From the NCBI GenBank assembly GCA_902520335.1, contig CABYNS010000001.1, positions 31,604 through 95,603 of the forward strand: a stretch of DNA of 64,000 bases, read 5' to 3'. The DNA is from an uncultured Pelagibacteraceae bacterium (GTDB lineage: Bacteria > Pseudomonadota > Alphaproteobacteria > Pelagibacterales > Pelagibacteraceae). Positions 45,386 through 54,140 of this stretch are shown here, one piece after another. The position numbers and the translations under genes are program-made. Every line of letters starts with the position of its first letter. The stretch's first letter is position 1. The notes below the pieces were generated by a model. It had not been told where the DNA came from. It saw only the letters and a list, made by a program, of their open reading frames with translations, and searched no databases.

Positions 45386-45875
45386 TTTTTATTTTTGTAT
45401 TTTTACGAATTAGTTTATTTAGAATTAAAAAATCTTCTTTTTTAATTGCAATACAACCTTGTGTTGGTAAATAATTTTTTGTTAAATGTAAAAAAATTGC
45501 ACTACCCTTGTTTCTGTATGTTTTTTTGTAATTATATTTAATTAGTATAAATAAGTCATATTTGTTGTCTTTTCGAAAAAGTTTTTCATAACTTATTTTT
45601 AAATTTTTTTTAATTTTAATTAATTTATTATAATTCTTACTTTTTGGATCATCACACCATCCCATATTTCTTTTGATTTTAATTTTCTTAAGTTTAGAAA
45701 TTGGTTTTATAATTCTATCTTCCCTGTAATAGATATTGCCTAAATTGAATATTCCAATCGGTGTTTTGTTGTCCCCCTCCTTTTTATTTCTGCTAAACCC
45801 ATTTTTTCCTACTGAACATCTAAATTTAAAGTCATCAATTAAAAGTGTTTCTTTATTTTTTATAATAATTGTCAT
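45378..45875 (-). CDS. YkuD-type L,D-transpeptidase family protein
   Basis: A 165-residue protein with a YkuD catalytic domain: GSAIFLHLTKNYLPTQGCIAIKKED (about 123-148) carries the conserved His (about H130) and the catalytic cysteine (about C141) in a TQGC version of the SHGC motif, which is normal for the COG3786-like branch. RNMGWCDDPKSKNYN in the middle is also typical of that branch. Such enzymes cross-link or modify peptidoglycan; no signal peptide is visible, so export is unclear. It is head-to-head with the regulator gene at 45887 with an 11-bp gap. Confidence 0.88.
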   Translation of the reverse strand: MTIIIKNKETLLIDDFKFRCSVGKNGFSRNKKEGDNKTPIGIFNLGNIYYREDRIIKPISKLKKIKIKRNMGWCDDPKSKNYNKLIKIKKNLKISYEKLFRKDNKYDLFILIKYNYKKTYRNKGSAIFLHLTKNYLPTQGCIAIKKEDFLILNKLIRKNTKIKIT

Positions 45876-45886
45876 ATTTTACAAAA

Positions 45887-46447
45887 ATGAGTCCAAAAAT
45901 ATTAATTATTTTTGAGTATCAAATTTTATTTGAAATATTAGACGAAATTCATAAAAGTTTAAATTTTAAAATGATTAATTGTAATAAAAATGAATATAAA
46001 AATATTCAATTTGATCCAAAAATTGACTACCTTGTAATTTCTAAAAAAAATATTAATGGTGTAAAAAATCTTTTAGTTCTAGAGGATAAAATAATAAAAT
46101 TAGAGAAATTACTTGAAATTATCAATATAAATTTTTTAAAAAATAAATTTTTCAAACAATCAAATATAAGAATTGGAAAATATAATTTAGATTTAAATTC
46201 TAGAATTATTTCTTTTAAAGATAAAAAATTAGATTTGACTGAAAGAGAAACAAATTTGATAATTTTCATTAATGATAAAAAAAATGTAACTATAAAAGAT
46301 TTACAAAAAAGTGTCTGGGATTATTCACCAGATTTAGAGACTCATACAGTTGAGACTCATATCTATAGATTAAGAAAAAAAATGAGCGATTTTTTTGGTG
46401 ACGAAAATTTTATATTAAATAATAAAAATGGTTATTCGATTCATTAA
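45887..46447 (+). CDS. OmpR/PhoB-type DNA-binding protein with a degenerate receiver domain
   Basis: The 186-residue product (ATG at 45887; the frame can start six codons earlier with a TTG) has a C-terminal winged helix (about 95-186) with LDLTERETNLIIFINDK and THTVETHIYRLRKKM, the OmpR/PhoB recognition helix region, ending GYSIH. The N-terminal half (1-90) looks like a receiver fold but lacks the acidic pair near the start (KILIIFEYQ) and the phospho-Asp (DYLVISKKN). It is therefore probably not controlled by phosphorylation. No kinase gene is adjacent. Divergent from the L,D-transpeptidase gene, which makes that gene a candidate target. Confidence 0.82.
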   Translation: MSPKILIIFEYQILFEILDEIHKSLNFKMINCNKNEYKNIQFDPKIDYLVISKKNINGVKNLLVLEDKIIKLEKLLEIININFLKNKFFKQSNIRIGKYNLDLNSRIISFKDKKLDLTERETNLIIFINDKKNVTIKDLQKSVWDYSPDLETHTVETHIYRLRKKMSDFFGDENFILNNKNGYSIH

Positions 46448-47374
46448 TTAAATTCTTGCGCCAATAATCTGGATAATTTTTGAGGACAATTCGGTCCCCT
46501 TTATAAGGCACTCTTTTGTCTTTAAATTATTTATAATACCATGTAAATAGCCAGCAGCGAAAAGGTCTCCAGCACCAGTTAAATCTTTAATTTTTAAATT
46601 TGGTTTAGCTTGTATTTCTTCAACTTGTTCATTGTCTATTGAAATTGCACCCTTTGAACCTCTTGTGATAATAACATTTTTTTTTAATTCTTTAGAAAAT
46701 GAAATAGCGTCATCAAAATTTTTTGCATCTATCAAAGATAAAATCTCTTGTTCATTAGCAAAAATTACATTTAAATGATTTTTTACTAAATCTAAAAAAT
46801 GAGGCTTATGTCTTTCAACACAAAACTGATCTGATAAAGACATGGCAACTTTTTTTGAATGGGTGATTGCTTTATCAAAAGCCTTTTTTGGACTTCCTTC
46901 ATCCCATAAATAACCCTCTAAAAAAATCATATCTGCATTTCTAATTTCGTCTTCTTTAATATCATTATCGTCAATTTTTCCTGCAGTTCCTAAATAAGTG
47001 CACATTGTTCTTTCAGAGTCTGGTGTAATTAAAATTAAGCAAGATCCTGTTGGAATTTTTTCGATTTTCTTTTTATATAAATATTTAACTTTTTCTTTTT
47101 TCATGCCATCCTCATATTTTTGACCCAACTCATCATCACTTATTTTTCCAATAAATCCAACTTCATTTCCTAGTTGTGATAAACCCACAATAGAATTAGC
47201 GACAGAACCACCTGAAACAGTTTGCTCTATCTTTAATGATGATAGTAAATTTTTGAATTCTGTTTCATCAACTAATTTCATTGTGCTCTTTGTAAGAGAA
47301 TGCTTTGTTAAGAACTTATCTGTCACTTTACAAAGTATATCGACGATAGCATTTCCAATTCCTAAAATTTTCAT
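46448..47374 (-). CDS. PfkB-family carbohydrate kinase, adenosine kinase-like
   Basis: A 308-residue ribokinase-fold protein. It starts KILGIGNAIVDILCKV, has TVSGGSVANSIVGLSQLG (about 53-70), and the anion-hole/catalytic motif DLTGAGDLFAAGYLHG (about 266-281). The pattern GNAIVD followed by GGSxANS is that of adenosine kinase/inosine kinase type members common in alphaproteobacteria; ATP-dependent phosphorylation of a nucleoside is the best guess. It overlaps nth by one base and converges on the winged-helix gene (stop codons adjacent). Confidence 0.88.
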   Translation of the reverse strand: MKILGIGNAIVDILCKVTDKFLTKHSLTKSTMKLVDETEFKNLLSSLKIEQTVSGGSVANSIVGLSQLGNEVGFIGKISDDELGQKYEDGMKKEKVKYLYKKKIEKIPTGSCLILITPDSERTMCTYLGTAGKIDDNDIKEDEIRNADMIFLEGYLWDEGSPKKAFDKAITHSKKVAMSLSDQFCVERHKPHFLDLVKNHLNVIFANEQEILSLIDAKNFDDAISFSKELKKNVIITRGSKGAISIDNEQVEEIQAKPNLKIKDLTGAGDLFAAGYLHGIINNLKTKECLIKGTELSSKIIQIIGARI

Positions 47375-48027
47375 TAAGGTTTTTTTGCGATAAATGGTTT
47401 TTTTCTGTTAGGATAACAAGAAGTACAAATTTTACAACTCAATCCGTAACAATCTCTTGCTTTACAATATTCTCTACCGTAATAAATTATTTGTAGATGT
47501 AATTTGTTCCAATGTTTTTTTGGAAACAATCTCTTTAGATCATATTCAGTCTGAACTACATTTTTTCCATTTGTTAATCCCCACCTTTGAGCAAGTCTAT
47601 GAATATGAGTATCAATAGGAAAAGCTGGGTGACCAAAGCCTTGAGACATTACAACACCAGCTGTTTTATGTCCAACACCAGGTAATTTTTCGAGTTCTTC
47701 AAAAGTTTTGGGTACTTTGCTTTTATAATCTTTTACCAGTATTTTTGATAAATTATAAATACTTTTTGCTTTAATTCTGAAAATACCAATTTTTTTAATT
47801 AAAGTTTCTATTTTTTTTCTTCCTAATTTCACAAAATGCTCTGGTTTGTGATATTTAGGGTAAATGTTTTTAGTTACATTATTTACATTTACATCTGTAC
47901 ATTGTGCAGAAAGTAGAACTGATATTAATAGAGTAAATACATTTCGACTTTCGAGTGGAACTTTAATACTTGGATAAGTTTTATTTAGTATCCTTTGTAT
48001 AATTTTTGCTCTTTGAATTTCATTCAT
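47374..48027 (-). CDS. nth: Endonuclease III
   Basis: Nth removes oxidised pyrimidines (DNA glycosylase/AP lyase). The 217-residue protein (ATG at 48027, one base overlapping the dapB stop; a longer frame upstream is within dapB) has the helix-hairpin-helix LEKLPGVGHKTAGVVMSQGFG with the catalytic Lys, and PIDTHIHRLAQRWG with the catalytic Asp. The C-terminal cysteine cluster, normally C-x6-C-x2-C-x5-C, reads CKARDCYGLSCKICTSC, with cysteines at spacings x4, x4, x2, x2. Iron-sulfur binding in some form is plausible but the spacing differs from E. coli. Confidence 0.94.
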   Translation of the reverse strand: MNEIQRAKIIQRILNKTYPSIKVPLESRNVFTLLISVLLSAQCTDVNVNNVTKNIYPKYHKPEHFVKLGRKKIETLIKKIGIFRIKAKSIYNLSKILVKDYKSKVPKTFEELEKLPGVGHKTAGVVMSQGFGHPAFPIDTHIHRLAQRWGLTNGKNVVQTEYDLKRLFPKKHWNKLHLQIIYYGREYCKARDCYGLSCKICTSCYPNRKKPFIAKKP

Positions 48028-48809
48028 TATTTGAAATTCATTAAGTCTCTCATAGAATACAAACCAGGTTTTTTCCTCATTAACCAACTAGCAGCTGTAA
48101 GTGCGCCTTCAGAATAAAGCGCTCTATCAAAAGCCTCATGATTAAGTCTTATTATTTCTTTCCCACTAGAAAATAAAACCTCATGTTCACCAATAATTTT
48201 ACCTTTTCTAACCGAATTAAAATTTATTTTTTTTCCGTAAGGAAATTTTTTTTTATTAAGATATTTTTTACCCATAATTCCATACAAATTTTTATTTTTC
48301 CCTATCGCGATGCCCTGACCTAACATTAAAGCTGTACCAGAAGGATGATCTTTTTTAAATTTATGATGAGCTTCAAAAACTTTACTTAGAAAATTATTAC
48401 CTAAAGATTTTGATGCAATTTCAGTCAAATACATCAAAAGATTAATCCCAAGACTCATATTTCCAGCTTTGAGAATTGGAATTTTTTTTGAAATTTTTTT
48501 TATTATATTTTCCTCTTTTAAAGTGAAACCCGTAGTCCCAATTATTACTCTTTTCTTTTGTTTTACAGCAATATTCAGAACTTCGAGCGTACATTTTGGA
48601 ACTGTAAAATCTATTATAACATCACTCTTTTTAAAAGTTTCTAAACTATTTAATTTTGGTAATATGCCTGAGATTTTTTTCCTTAGGACCTTATTTTCTG
48701 TAAGGCTATTTATTTTAAATCTTTTATCTTTATAAGCAGACCTGATAAGTTGCTGTCCCATTCTACCTAGACATCCTGTAATCGTTAAATTTATCTTTCT
48801 AGTTTTCAT
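48027..48809 (-). CDS. dapB: 4-hydroxy-tetrahydrodipicolinate reductase
   Basis: DapB acts in lysine/diaminopimelate synthesis. The 260-residue protein starts with INLTITGCLGRMGQQLI (dinucleotide-binding GxxGxMG), has VIDFTVP near 65, GTTGF (about 92-96), NMSLGINLL, and the signature EAHHKFKKDHPSGTALMLG (about 146-164). It is followed by nth and preceded by a sulfotransferase with an 11-bp overlap. Confidence 0.96.
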   Translation of the reverse strand: MKTRKINLTITGCLGRMGQQLIRSAYKDKRFKINSLTENKVLRKKISGILPKLNSLETFKKSDVIIDFTVPKCTLEVLNIAVKQKKRVIIGTTGFTLKEENIIKKISKKIPILKAGNMSLGINLLMYLTEIASKSLGNNFLSKVFEAHHKFKKDHPSGTALMLGQGIAIGKNKNLYGIMGKKYLNKKKFPYGKKINFNSVRKGKIIGEHEVLFSSGKEIIRLNHEAFDRALYSEGALTAASWLMRKKPGLYSMRDLMNFK

Positions 48810-49641
48810 ATTTAAAGAATTTTAAGTCATTTTTATAATATTCGTTCATTTTTTTTATCATGCTCTCATCAAGATTTTTTTTCCAATCATTCTCTGGTCC
48901 TTGATAAAAAAATTTTATTTTTCTATTATCTTTTAAAGAATATACGTTTTCACCAAACTTACCTGCATTTTCTATACTTTGAAGACTTTTAAAGTTAGTT
49001 GTATCGATAGCATTTTTAAGTTTATTTTGATCAATTTTATTATCAAATCTCATTAAAGTATTTACAAAAACTACTAGTTTTTCAAAAGTTTGAGATGGAT
49101 TTTTAACCATATCCTCGTATCTTATTATTAATCTTCGAAAAGACTTGTTGTTTAACCAAGATTGGTAATTAATTCTCCAAGAGTTAACAATATTAGTTTT
49201 TGCATAGTTTTTTAGATGTGGGTAATCTTGTAATACCTTATTTTCATCCTGCATAAATTTTAATGCTTGGTCATATGACTCTAGGTCATTATGATTTTTA
49301 ACTGAAGTTATAACATTTCGAGGATCTCTAATTATATAGATAACTCCTAGAGAATACTCAGGCTTAGTAAAATCATTTCCAAAAGCAGTGATTAAAGAAT
49401 TATGAGTTTTTAAAAACTTCACTTTTTTTTGATCACGTATATTCTTTTGAGACGTTTCCCAATGTTTATGAATCTCACCTTGTTTAACTTCTTCCTTAAA
49501 AAATTGTTTATTTGGATAGTCTTCTATTAAATTTAACCTGTTAATATCAAAAATTCCATTTTCACAAAAATAGTATGCGGTTAGAAAAGATCTGACCCAA
49601 GTATTTCCACTTTTTGGATATGAGGCAATCCAGATAATCAT
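48799..49641 (-). CDS. Sulfotransferase domain protein (paralogue 2)
   Basis: A 280-residue PAPS-dependent sulfotransferase-fold protein, similar in length and motif order to the one at 12269-13117. SYPKSGNTWVRS (about 7-18) is the phosphosulfate loop, FLKTHNS carries the likely catalytic His (about H80), IYIIRDPRNVI (about 101-111) the 3'-phosphate site, and GPENDWKKNLDESM the C-terminal conserved element. N-terminal motif and spacing are close enough to argue for duplication rather than independent families. The acceptor is unknown. It overlaps dapB and lies 71 bp downstream of dnaJ; it may be read from the grpE-dnaK-dnaJ transcript. Confidence 0.9.
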   Translation of the reverse strand: MIIWIASYPKSGNTWVRSFLTAYYFCENGIFDINRLNLIEDYPNKQFFKEEVKQGEIHKHWETSQKNIRDQKKVKFLKTHNSLITAFGNDFTKPEYSLGVIYIIRDPRNVITSVKNHNDLESYDQALKFMQDENKVLQDYPHLKNYAKTNIVNSWRINYQSWLNNKSFRRLIIRYEDMVKNPSQTFEKLVVFVNTLMRFDNKIDQNKLKNAIDTTNFKSLQSIENAGKFGENVYSLKDNRKIKFFYQGPENDWKKNLDESMIKKMNEYYKNDLKFFKYEN

Positions 49642-49670
49642 ATTTATTTATTAAACTAGGTATTAATTAT

Positions 49671-49708
49671 TTCAACTTAAATATTATTTCTTATGAACCA
49701 AAGTTGAA
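49671..49708 (-). repeat. Inverted repeat just after dnaJ
   Basis: TTCAACTT (49671-49678) and AAGTTGAA (49701-49708) form a perfect 8-bp inverted repeat with a 22-base loop in the 71-bp gap downstream of dnaJ. There is no T run, so it is not a standard terminator; an mRNA 3' hairpin is possible. The stem is short enough for chance. Confidence 0.35.
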
Positions 49709-49712
49709 TTTG

Positions 49713-50849
49713 CTAACTTTTCCAAAAATCTTTTGCCTTTTGAAAAAATTTTTTGATACTTGGGTTTGATTTATCATTTTCTATTTCCCTAAATTTTTCT
49801 AAAAGACTTCTTTGTTCTTTATTTAAATACACTGGGACTTCAGTTTTAATTTGAACGTATAAATCTCCAAAATCTCCCCTACGCATAAAAGGCATTCCTT
49901 TACCTTTTAACCTAAATTGTTTACCATCTTGAGTTCCATCAGGTATTTTTATTTTTGCTTTTTTACCATCTATTGTTGGTATCTCTATTGTTGTACCAAG
50001 TGCTGCGTCTGCTATTGAAATTGGAAACTCAAAAAATAAATTTACATCTGACCTTTTAAATAACTCATGAGATTTTACATTTATAAATAAATATAAATCA
50101 CCACTAGCACCACCCCTCGTCCCTGCTTCACCTTTGCCAGCAAGTCTTATTCTTGTCCCGTCATCTACTCCCTTTGGTATTGTGACAGACACTTTTTTTG
50201 AAGTTTGAGTGTTTCCTTGTCCATTACAGTCTGAGCAAGGATTCGTTATTTCTTCCCCACTTCCGGCACATTGAGGACATGTTTGTTGGACTGTAAAAAA
50301 ACCTTGATTAGATCTTACTCTACCGTTTCCTCCACAGTAAGTGCATCTATCAGGACTAGACCCAGGTTTAGATCCGTTTCCCTTGCATGTACTACATTTT
50401 TCCGATGTCGAAAATTGTATATTCTGTTTTTTACCTGCGTAAGCTTCTTCTAATGTAATCGATAAATCATATCTTAGATCTGATCCTCTATTGTTTGAAC
50501 TTCTTCCTCTAGAACTTCTTCTTCCACCTCCGAAGTCTCCAAAAAAATCTTCAAATATGTCCGAAAAATCCGCACTACTGAAACCTCCAAAACCTCCAAA
50601 TCCACCTTGTCCACCGCCACCATTTTCAAAGGCAGCATGACCAAAATTATCGTAATTTTCTTTTTTAGATTTATCAGATAGAATGCCGTAGGCCTCACTT
50701 GCTTCTTTAAATTTTTCCTCAGCTCCTTTATCGCCTGGATTTTTATCTGGATGATATCTTACAGCTAACTTTCTATATGCAGATTTTAACTCTTCGGGGG
50801 ATGCGCTCTTATTTACACCGAGGACGTCATAATAATCTCTTTTTGCCAT
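49713..50849 (-). CDS. dnaJ: Chaperone DnaJ
   Basis: DnaJ is the Hsp40 co-chaperone that delivers substrates to DnaK and stimulates its ATPase. The 378-residue protein has the J domain with HPD (about 33-35), a Gly/Phe-rich linker (about 75-115), four zinc-binding repeats ([32 protein letters not shown]; about 152-212) and the C-terminal substrate domains. It follows dnaK by 27 bp. Confidence 0.99.
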   Translation of the reverse strand: MAKRDYYDVLGVNKSASPEELKSAYRKLAVRYHPDKNPGDKGAEEKFKEASEAYGILSDKSKKENYDNFGHAAFENGGGGQGGFGGFGGFSSADFSDIFEDFFGDFGGGRRSSRGRSSNNRGSDLRYDLSITLEEAYAGKKQNIQFSTSEKCSTCKGNGSKPGSSPDRCTYCGGNGRVRSNQGFFTVQQTCPQCAGSGEEITNPCSDCNGQGNTQTSKKVSVTIPKGVDDGTRIRLAGKGEAGTRGGASGDLYLFINVKSHELFKRSDVNLFFEFPISIADAALGTTIEIPTIDGKKAKIKIPDGTQDGKQFRLKGKGMPFMRRGDFGDLYVQIKTEVPVYLNKEQRSLLEKFREIENDKSNPSIKKFFQKAKDFWKS

Positions 50850-50876
50850 TTAATACCCCGGACAGATAAATGTATG

Positions 50877-52802
50877 TTAAGCGCTCTTTTCTTTATTCTC
50901 GTCTTTTACTTCCTCAAAATCAGCATCAACAACATTATCATCTTTTTTTCCTTTATCATCTTTACCATCATCTTTATTAGAATCTGGTTTTGTATTTTGT
51001 TGTGATTTATATATTGCTTCTCCAAGTTTCATTGAGGCTTGAACTAATGCCTCAGTTTTTTTCTTTATATCATCTGTGTTTTCACCTTTAAGAGCCTCTT
51101 TTAATTGACTCGAAGCATCCTCAATAGCTTTTTTGTCGGCTTCAGATACTTTAGAACCGTGCTCTTTAAGATTTTTATCTGTAGAATGAATTAAGGTATC
51201 TGCTTGATTTCTTACATCTACAGACTCTCTTTTCTTTTTATCAGACTCTTTATTGGCTTCAGCATCTTTAACCATTTTTTCGATTTCTTCATCACTTAAA
51301 CCACCTGAAGCTTGGATTTGAATTTTCTGTTCTTTACCAGTACCCTTGTCTTTTGCTGAAACATTAACAATACCATTCGCATCAATATCAAATGTAACTT
51401 CAATTTGAGGAACACCTCTAGGCGCAGGTGCAATTCCAACAAGCTCGAAATTTCCTAAAATTTTATTATCAGTTGCCATCTCTCTTTCACCCTGCAAAAC
51501 TCTAATGGAAACAGCAGGTTGATTATCTTCAGCAGTTGAAAATACTTGGCTTTTTTTTGTAGGTATTGTTGTATTTTTTTCAATTAACTTAGTAGACACT
51601 CCACCTAAAGTTTCAATTCCAAGAGAGAGAGGCGTTACATCTAATAATAATACATCTTTCACATCTCCTTGAAGAACACCTGCTTGAATTGCAGCACCCA
51701 TAGCCACAACTTCATCAGGGTTAACACTTTTATTAGGTTCTTTTCCAAAAAAATTCTTAACTTCTTCAATTACTTTTGGCATTCTTGTCATTCCACCAAC
51801 CATTACAACTTCATCAATTTCATTTGCTGTGATACCAGCATCTTTTAATGCTGTTTTACAAGGCGGCATTGTTCTTGCTATAAGATCTTCAACTAATGCT
51901 TCTAGTTTTGCTCTTGTAAGTTTTAAATTAATATGTTTCGGACCAGTTTTATCGGCTGTGATAAATGGCAAATTAATATCGGTTTGTTCAGCTGAAGATA
52001 ATTCAATTTTAGCTTTTTCCGCTGCTTCCTTTAATCTTTGAAGAGCAAGTTTATCTGATTTTAAATCTATTCCGTTATCTTTTTTAAACTCGGCTATTAA
52101 ATACTCCACAACTGAATTATCAAAATCTTCACCACCTAAAAATGTATCTCCGTTAGTTGATTTAACTTCAAAAACTCCATCACCAAGCTCAAGTATTGAA
52201 ACATCAAATGTTCCACCACCTAAGTCATAAACTGCAATTTTCTTATTTTGTTTTTTATCTAAACCATAAGCTAATGATGCAGCAGTGGGTTCATTTATAA
52301 TTCTTAAAACTTCTAGACCTGCGATCTTTCCAGCATCTTTTGTTGCTTGTCTTTGAGCATCATTAAAGTAAGCAGGCACAGTAATTACAGCTTTCGTTAC
52401 TGCCTGACCTAAATATTTTTCTGCTGTTTCTTTCATTTTTTGTAAAATAAAAGCTGAAATTTGAGAAGGTGAGTATTTTTCTCCTTTAGATTCTATCCAT
52501 GCATCTCCTTTTTCTGAATTAACAATCTTGAATGGAGCTGCTTCTATATCTTTTTTAACAGTTGGGTCATCAAAGTTTCTTCCAATTAGTCTTTTAACTG
52601 CAAAGATAGTATTTTCAGGATTGGTTACTGCTTGTCTTTTAGCTGGTTGTCCTATTAGCTTTTCTTTTTCATCAGTAAAGGCAACAACAGATGGTGTTGT
52701 TCTAGCACCTTCTGCATTTTCTAAAACTTTTGCTTGGCTTCCTTCCATAATAGCCACACAAGAGTTTGTTGTTCCTAAATCTATTCCAATAATTTTACTC
52801 AT
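50877..52802 (-). CDS. dnaK: Chaperone DnaK (Hsp70)
   Basis: DnaK is the ATP-driven Hsp70. The 641-residue protein begins [18 protein letters not shown], has [18 protein letters not shown] motif ([12 protein letters not shown], about 192-203), VGGMTRMP near 336, the interdomain linker [19 protein letters not shown] (about 385-403), and the lysine/aspartate-rich tail ending [11 protein letters not shown]. It has its own ribosome binding site (GAGGAG) and a heat-shock-type promoter in the 60-bp gap after grpE. Confidence 0.99.
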   Translation of the reverse strand: MSKIIGIDLGTTNSCVAIMEGSQAKVLENAEGARTTPSVVAFTDEKEKLIGQPAKRQAVTNPENTIFAVKRLIGRNFDDPTVKKDIEAAPFKIVNSEKGDAWIESKGEKYSPSQISAFILQKMKETAEKYLGQAVTKAVITVPAYFNDAQRQATKDAGKIAGLEVLRIINEPTAASLAYGLDKKQNKKIAVYDLGGGTFDVSILELGDGVFEVKSTNGDTFLGGEDFDNSVVEYLIAEFKKDNGIDLKSDKLALQRLKEAAEKAKIELSSAEQTDINLPFITADKTGPKHINLKLTRAKLEALVEDLIARTMPPCKTALKDAGITANEIDEVVMVGGMTRMPKVIEEVKNFFGKEPNKSVNPDEVVAMGAAIQAGVLQGDVKDVLLLDVTPLSLGIETLGGVSTKLIEKNTTIPTKKSQVFSTAEDNQPAVSIRVLQGEREMATDNKILGNFELVGIAPAPRGVPQIEVTFDIDANGIVNVSAKDKGTGKEQKIQIQASGGLSDEEIEKMVKDAEANKESDKKKRESVDVRNQADTLIHSTDKNLKEHGSKVSEADKKAIEDASSQLKEALKGENTDDIKKKTEALVQASMKLGEAIYKSQQNTKPDSNKDDGKDDKGKKDDNVVDADFEEVKDENKEKSA

Positions 52803-52813
52803 AATTATTAATT

Positions 52814-52850
52814 CTCCTCGTCATATAAGTGTTATTTTTAAATCTACAAG
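52814..52850 (-). promoter_or_regulatory. RpoH-type heat-shock promoter and ribosome binding site of dnaK
   Basis: Reading the minus strand, CTTG (52847-52850), exactly 17 bases, then CTTATAT (52823-52829) fits the alphaproteobacterial heat-shock consensus CTTG-N17/18-CYTATnT. A GAGGAG Shine-Dalgarno (52814-52819) lies 11 bp before the dnaK ATG at 52802. The start of transcription would be close to the GAGGAG, so the leader would be about 14 bases or the SD partly lost. Lying between grpE and dnaK, this promoter would raise dnaK-dnaJ independently of grpE. Confidence 0.65.
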
Positions 52851-52862
52851 CTGTTGCAATCA

Positions 52863-53501
52863 TTATTTACCCTCAGAATTCTCTTTAGTTATCTCTGTTT
52901 TGGCTGTTTTTTCTTGAGTTTTCTTAGCCACGCCAACTAAAGAGGGCCTTAGTAATCGATCTTTAATTGTGAAACCTTTTTGAATTTCTTGAATTATAGT
53001 TCCTGGCTCTTTTGTATCATCCTCAATTTCCATCATTGCTTGATGAAAGTTGGGATCTAACTTTTTATTTAAACTATCAATCTGTTTAATATCATTTTTA
53101 TTAAATATTGATATTAAATCTTTATAAATTATGTCAAAATGTTCTAAAGTTTTTTTAAGCGCTTCAGAGTCTTTTAACTTCTCATCACTCTCCAAAATAC
53201 TTTTGGATCTTTCAAAATTATCTATGAGGCTAAGTGCTTCTTTGGCAAACGAAAAACCACCATATTCAAAAGCATCTTCCTTCTCCTTCTCAAATCTTCT
53301 TCGTTGATTCTCCATTTCAGCAAATGTTCTAGCTAGCTTATCTTCAAGCTCTAAAATCTTTTCATCTAGTGTTAATTCTTTTTTGTTTTCTTCCTCTTTT
53401 TTATCATGATCACCAGTTTGATCTTGAGGTTTAGTAGATTGATTATTTTCTTCCTTAGTTAAATTCTCATTTTGGATGTTTTCTTTTTGCTCTTTTTCCA
53501 T
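52863..53501 (-). CDS. grpE: Nucleotide exchange factor GrpE
   Basis: GrpE releases ADP from DnaK. The 212-residue protein has a highly charged Glu/Lys/Asn-rich N-terminus (about 1-50), the long coiled-coil helix (about 45-110; RTFAEMENQRRRFEKEK), and the C-terminal beta domain with DPNFHQAMMEIEDDTKEPGTIIQEIQKGFTIKDRLLRPSLVGVAK, the family signature. First gene of grpE-dnaK-dnaJ. Only 36 bp separate it from divergent rdgB and I see no heat-shock promoter there. Confidence 0.96.
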   Translation of the reverse strand: MEKEQKENIQNENLTKEENNQSTKPQDQTGDHDKKEEENKKELTLDEKILELEDKLARTFAEMENQRRRFEKEKEDAFEYGGFSFAKEALSLIDNFERSKSILESDEKLKDSEALKKTLEHFDIIYKDLISIFNKNDIKQIDSLNKKLDPNFHQAMMEIEDDTKEPGTIIQEIQKGFTIKDRLLRPSLVGVAKKTQEKTAKTEITKENSEGK

Positions 53502-53537
53502 AAAAGCTTATATGGTAAGAAATTTTGGAATTTCTAG

Positions 53538-54140
53538 ATGTTAAAAAAAAAAATATCAAAAATATTAATTGGCACAAACAACAAAGGAAAACTTAGAGAA
53601 ATAAAGGGTTTATTACCAAAATCAATTAAGATTTACTCTACATCAGACTTTAATCTTAAAAGCCCAGTAGAAAATGGACTAACATTCAAAGAAAACTCAT
53701 TAATTAAATCTAGGTATTTTTCAAAGAAATCTAATTTAGTTTGTATTGCTGATGACTCTGGTCTTGAGATAGATTGTTTGGATAAAAAGCCTGGAATTTT
53801 TTCAGCCAGATGGGCGGGATCTAAAGGAGATTTTAGTAAAGCGATTAAAAGAGTGTATAGAGAGTTAAATAAAAAAGATAAAAATTGGAAAGCTAAAAAG
53901 ATTAAAGCAAGATTTGTTTGTGCACTGTCGATTTGCTATTTAGACAAAACAATAGCAAGTGTTGTTGGAAAAATTGAAGGTTATATTTCAAATAAAATTA
54001 GAGGAAAAAATGGTTTTGGATATGACCCAATTTTTATTCCAAAAAAAAAGAAACAAACTTTTGGTGAAATGAAATTATCTAGTAAATATAAGATTGACCA
54101 CAGATCAATTGCATTCAAAAAAATTAAAAAATTTCTCTAA
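53538..54140 (+). CDS. rdgB: XTP/dITP diphosphatase (RdgB/Ham1)
   Basis: Removes non-canonical purine nucleotides (XTP, dITP) from the pool. The 200-residue protein has ILIGTNNKGKLREIKGLL (about 9-26), the motif ADDSGLEIDCLDKKPGIFSARWAG (about 71-94), GKIEGYIS and the C-terminal GFGYDPIFIP...FGEMKLSSKYKIDHRSIA segments. It is read divergently from grpE and converges on the lpoA-like gene with a 17-bp overlap. Confidence 0.96.
   Translation: MLKKKISKILIGTNNKGKLREIKGLLPKSIKIYSTSDFNLKSPVENGLTFKENSLIKSRYFSKKSNLVCIADDSGLEIDCLDKKPGIFSARWAGSKGDFSKAIKRVYRELNKKDKNWKAKKIKARFVCALSICYLDKTIASVVGKIEGYISNKIRGKNGFGYDPIFIPKKKKQTFGEMKLSSKYKIDHRSIAFKKIKKFL

Noticed and set aside
48028..48087. 20-codon N-terminal extension of nth
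   Set aside because: It lies within dapB and the normal family start MNEIQRAKIIQRIL begins at 48027 with a TAATG overlap.
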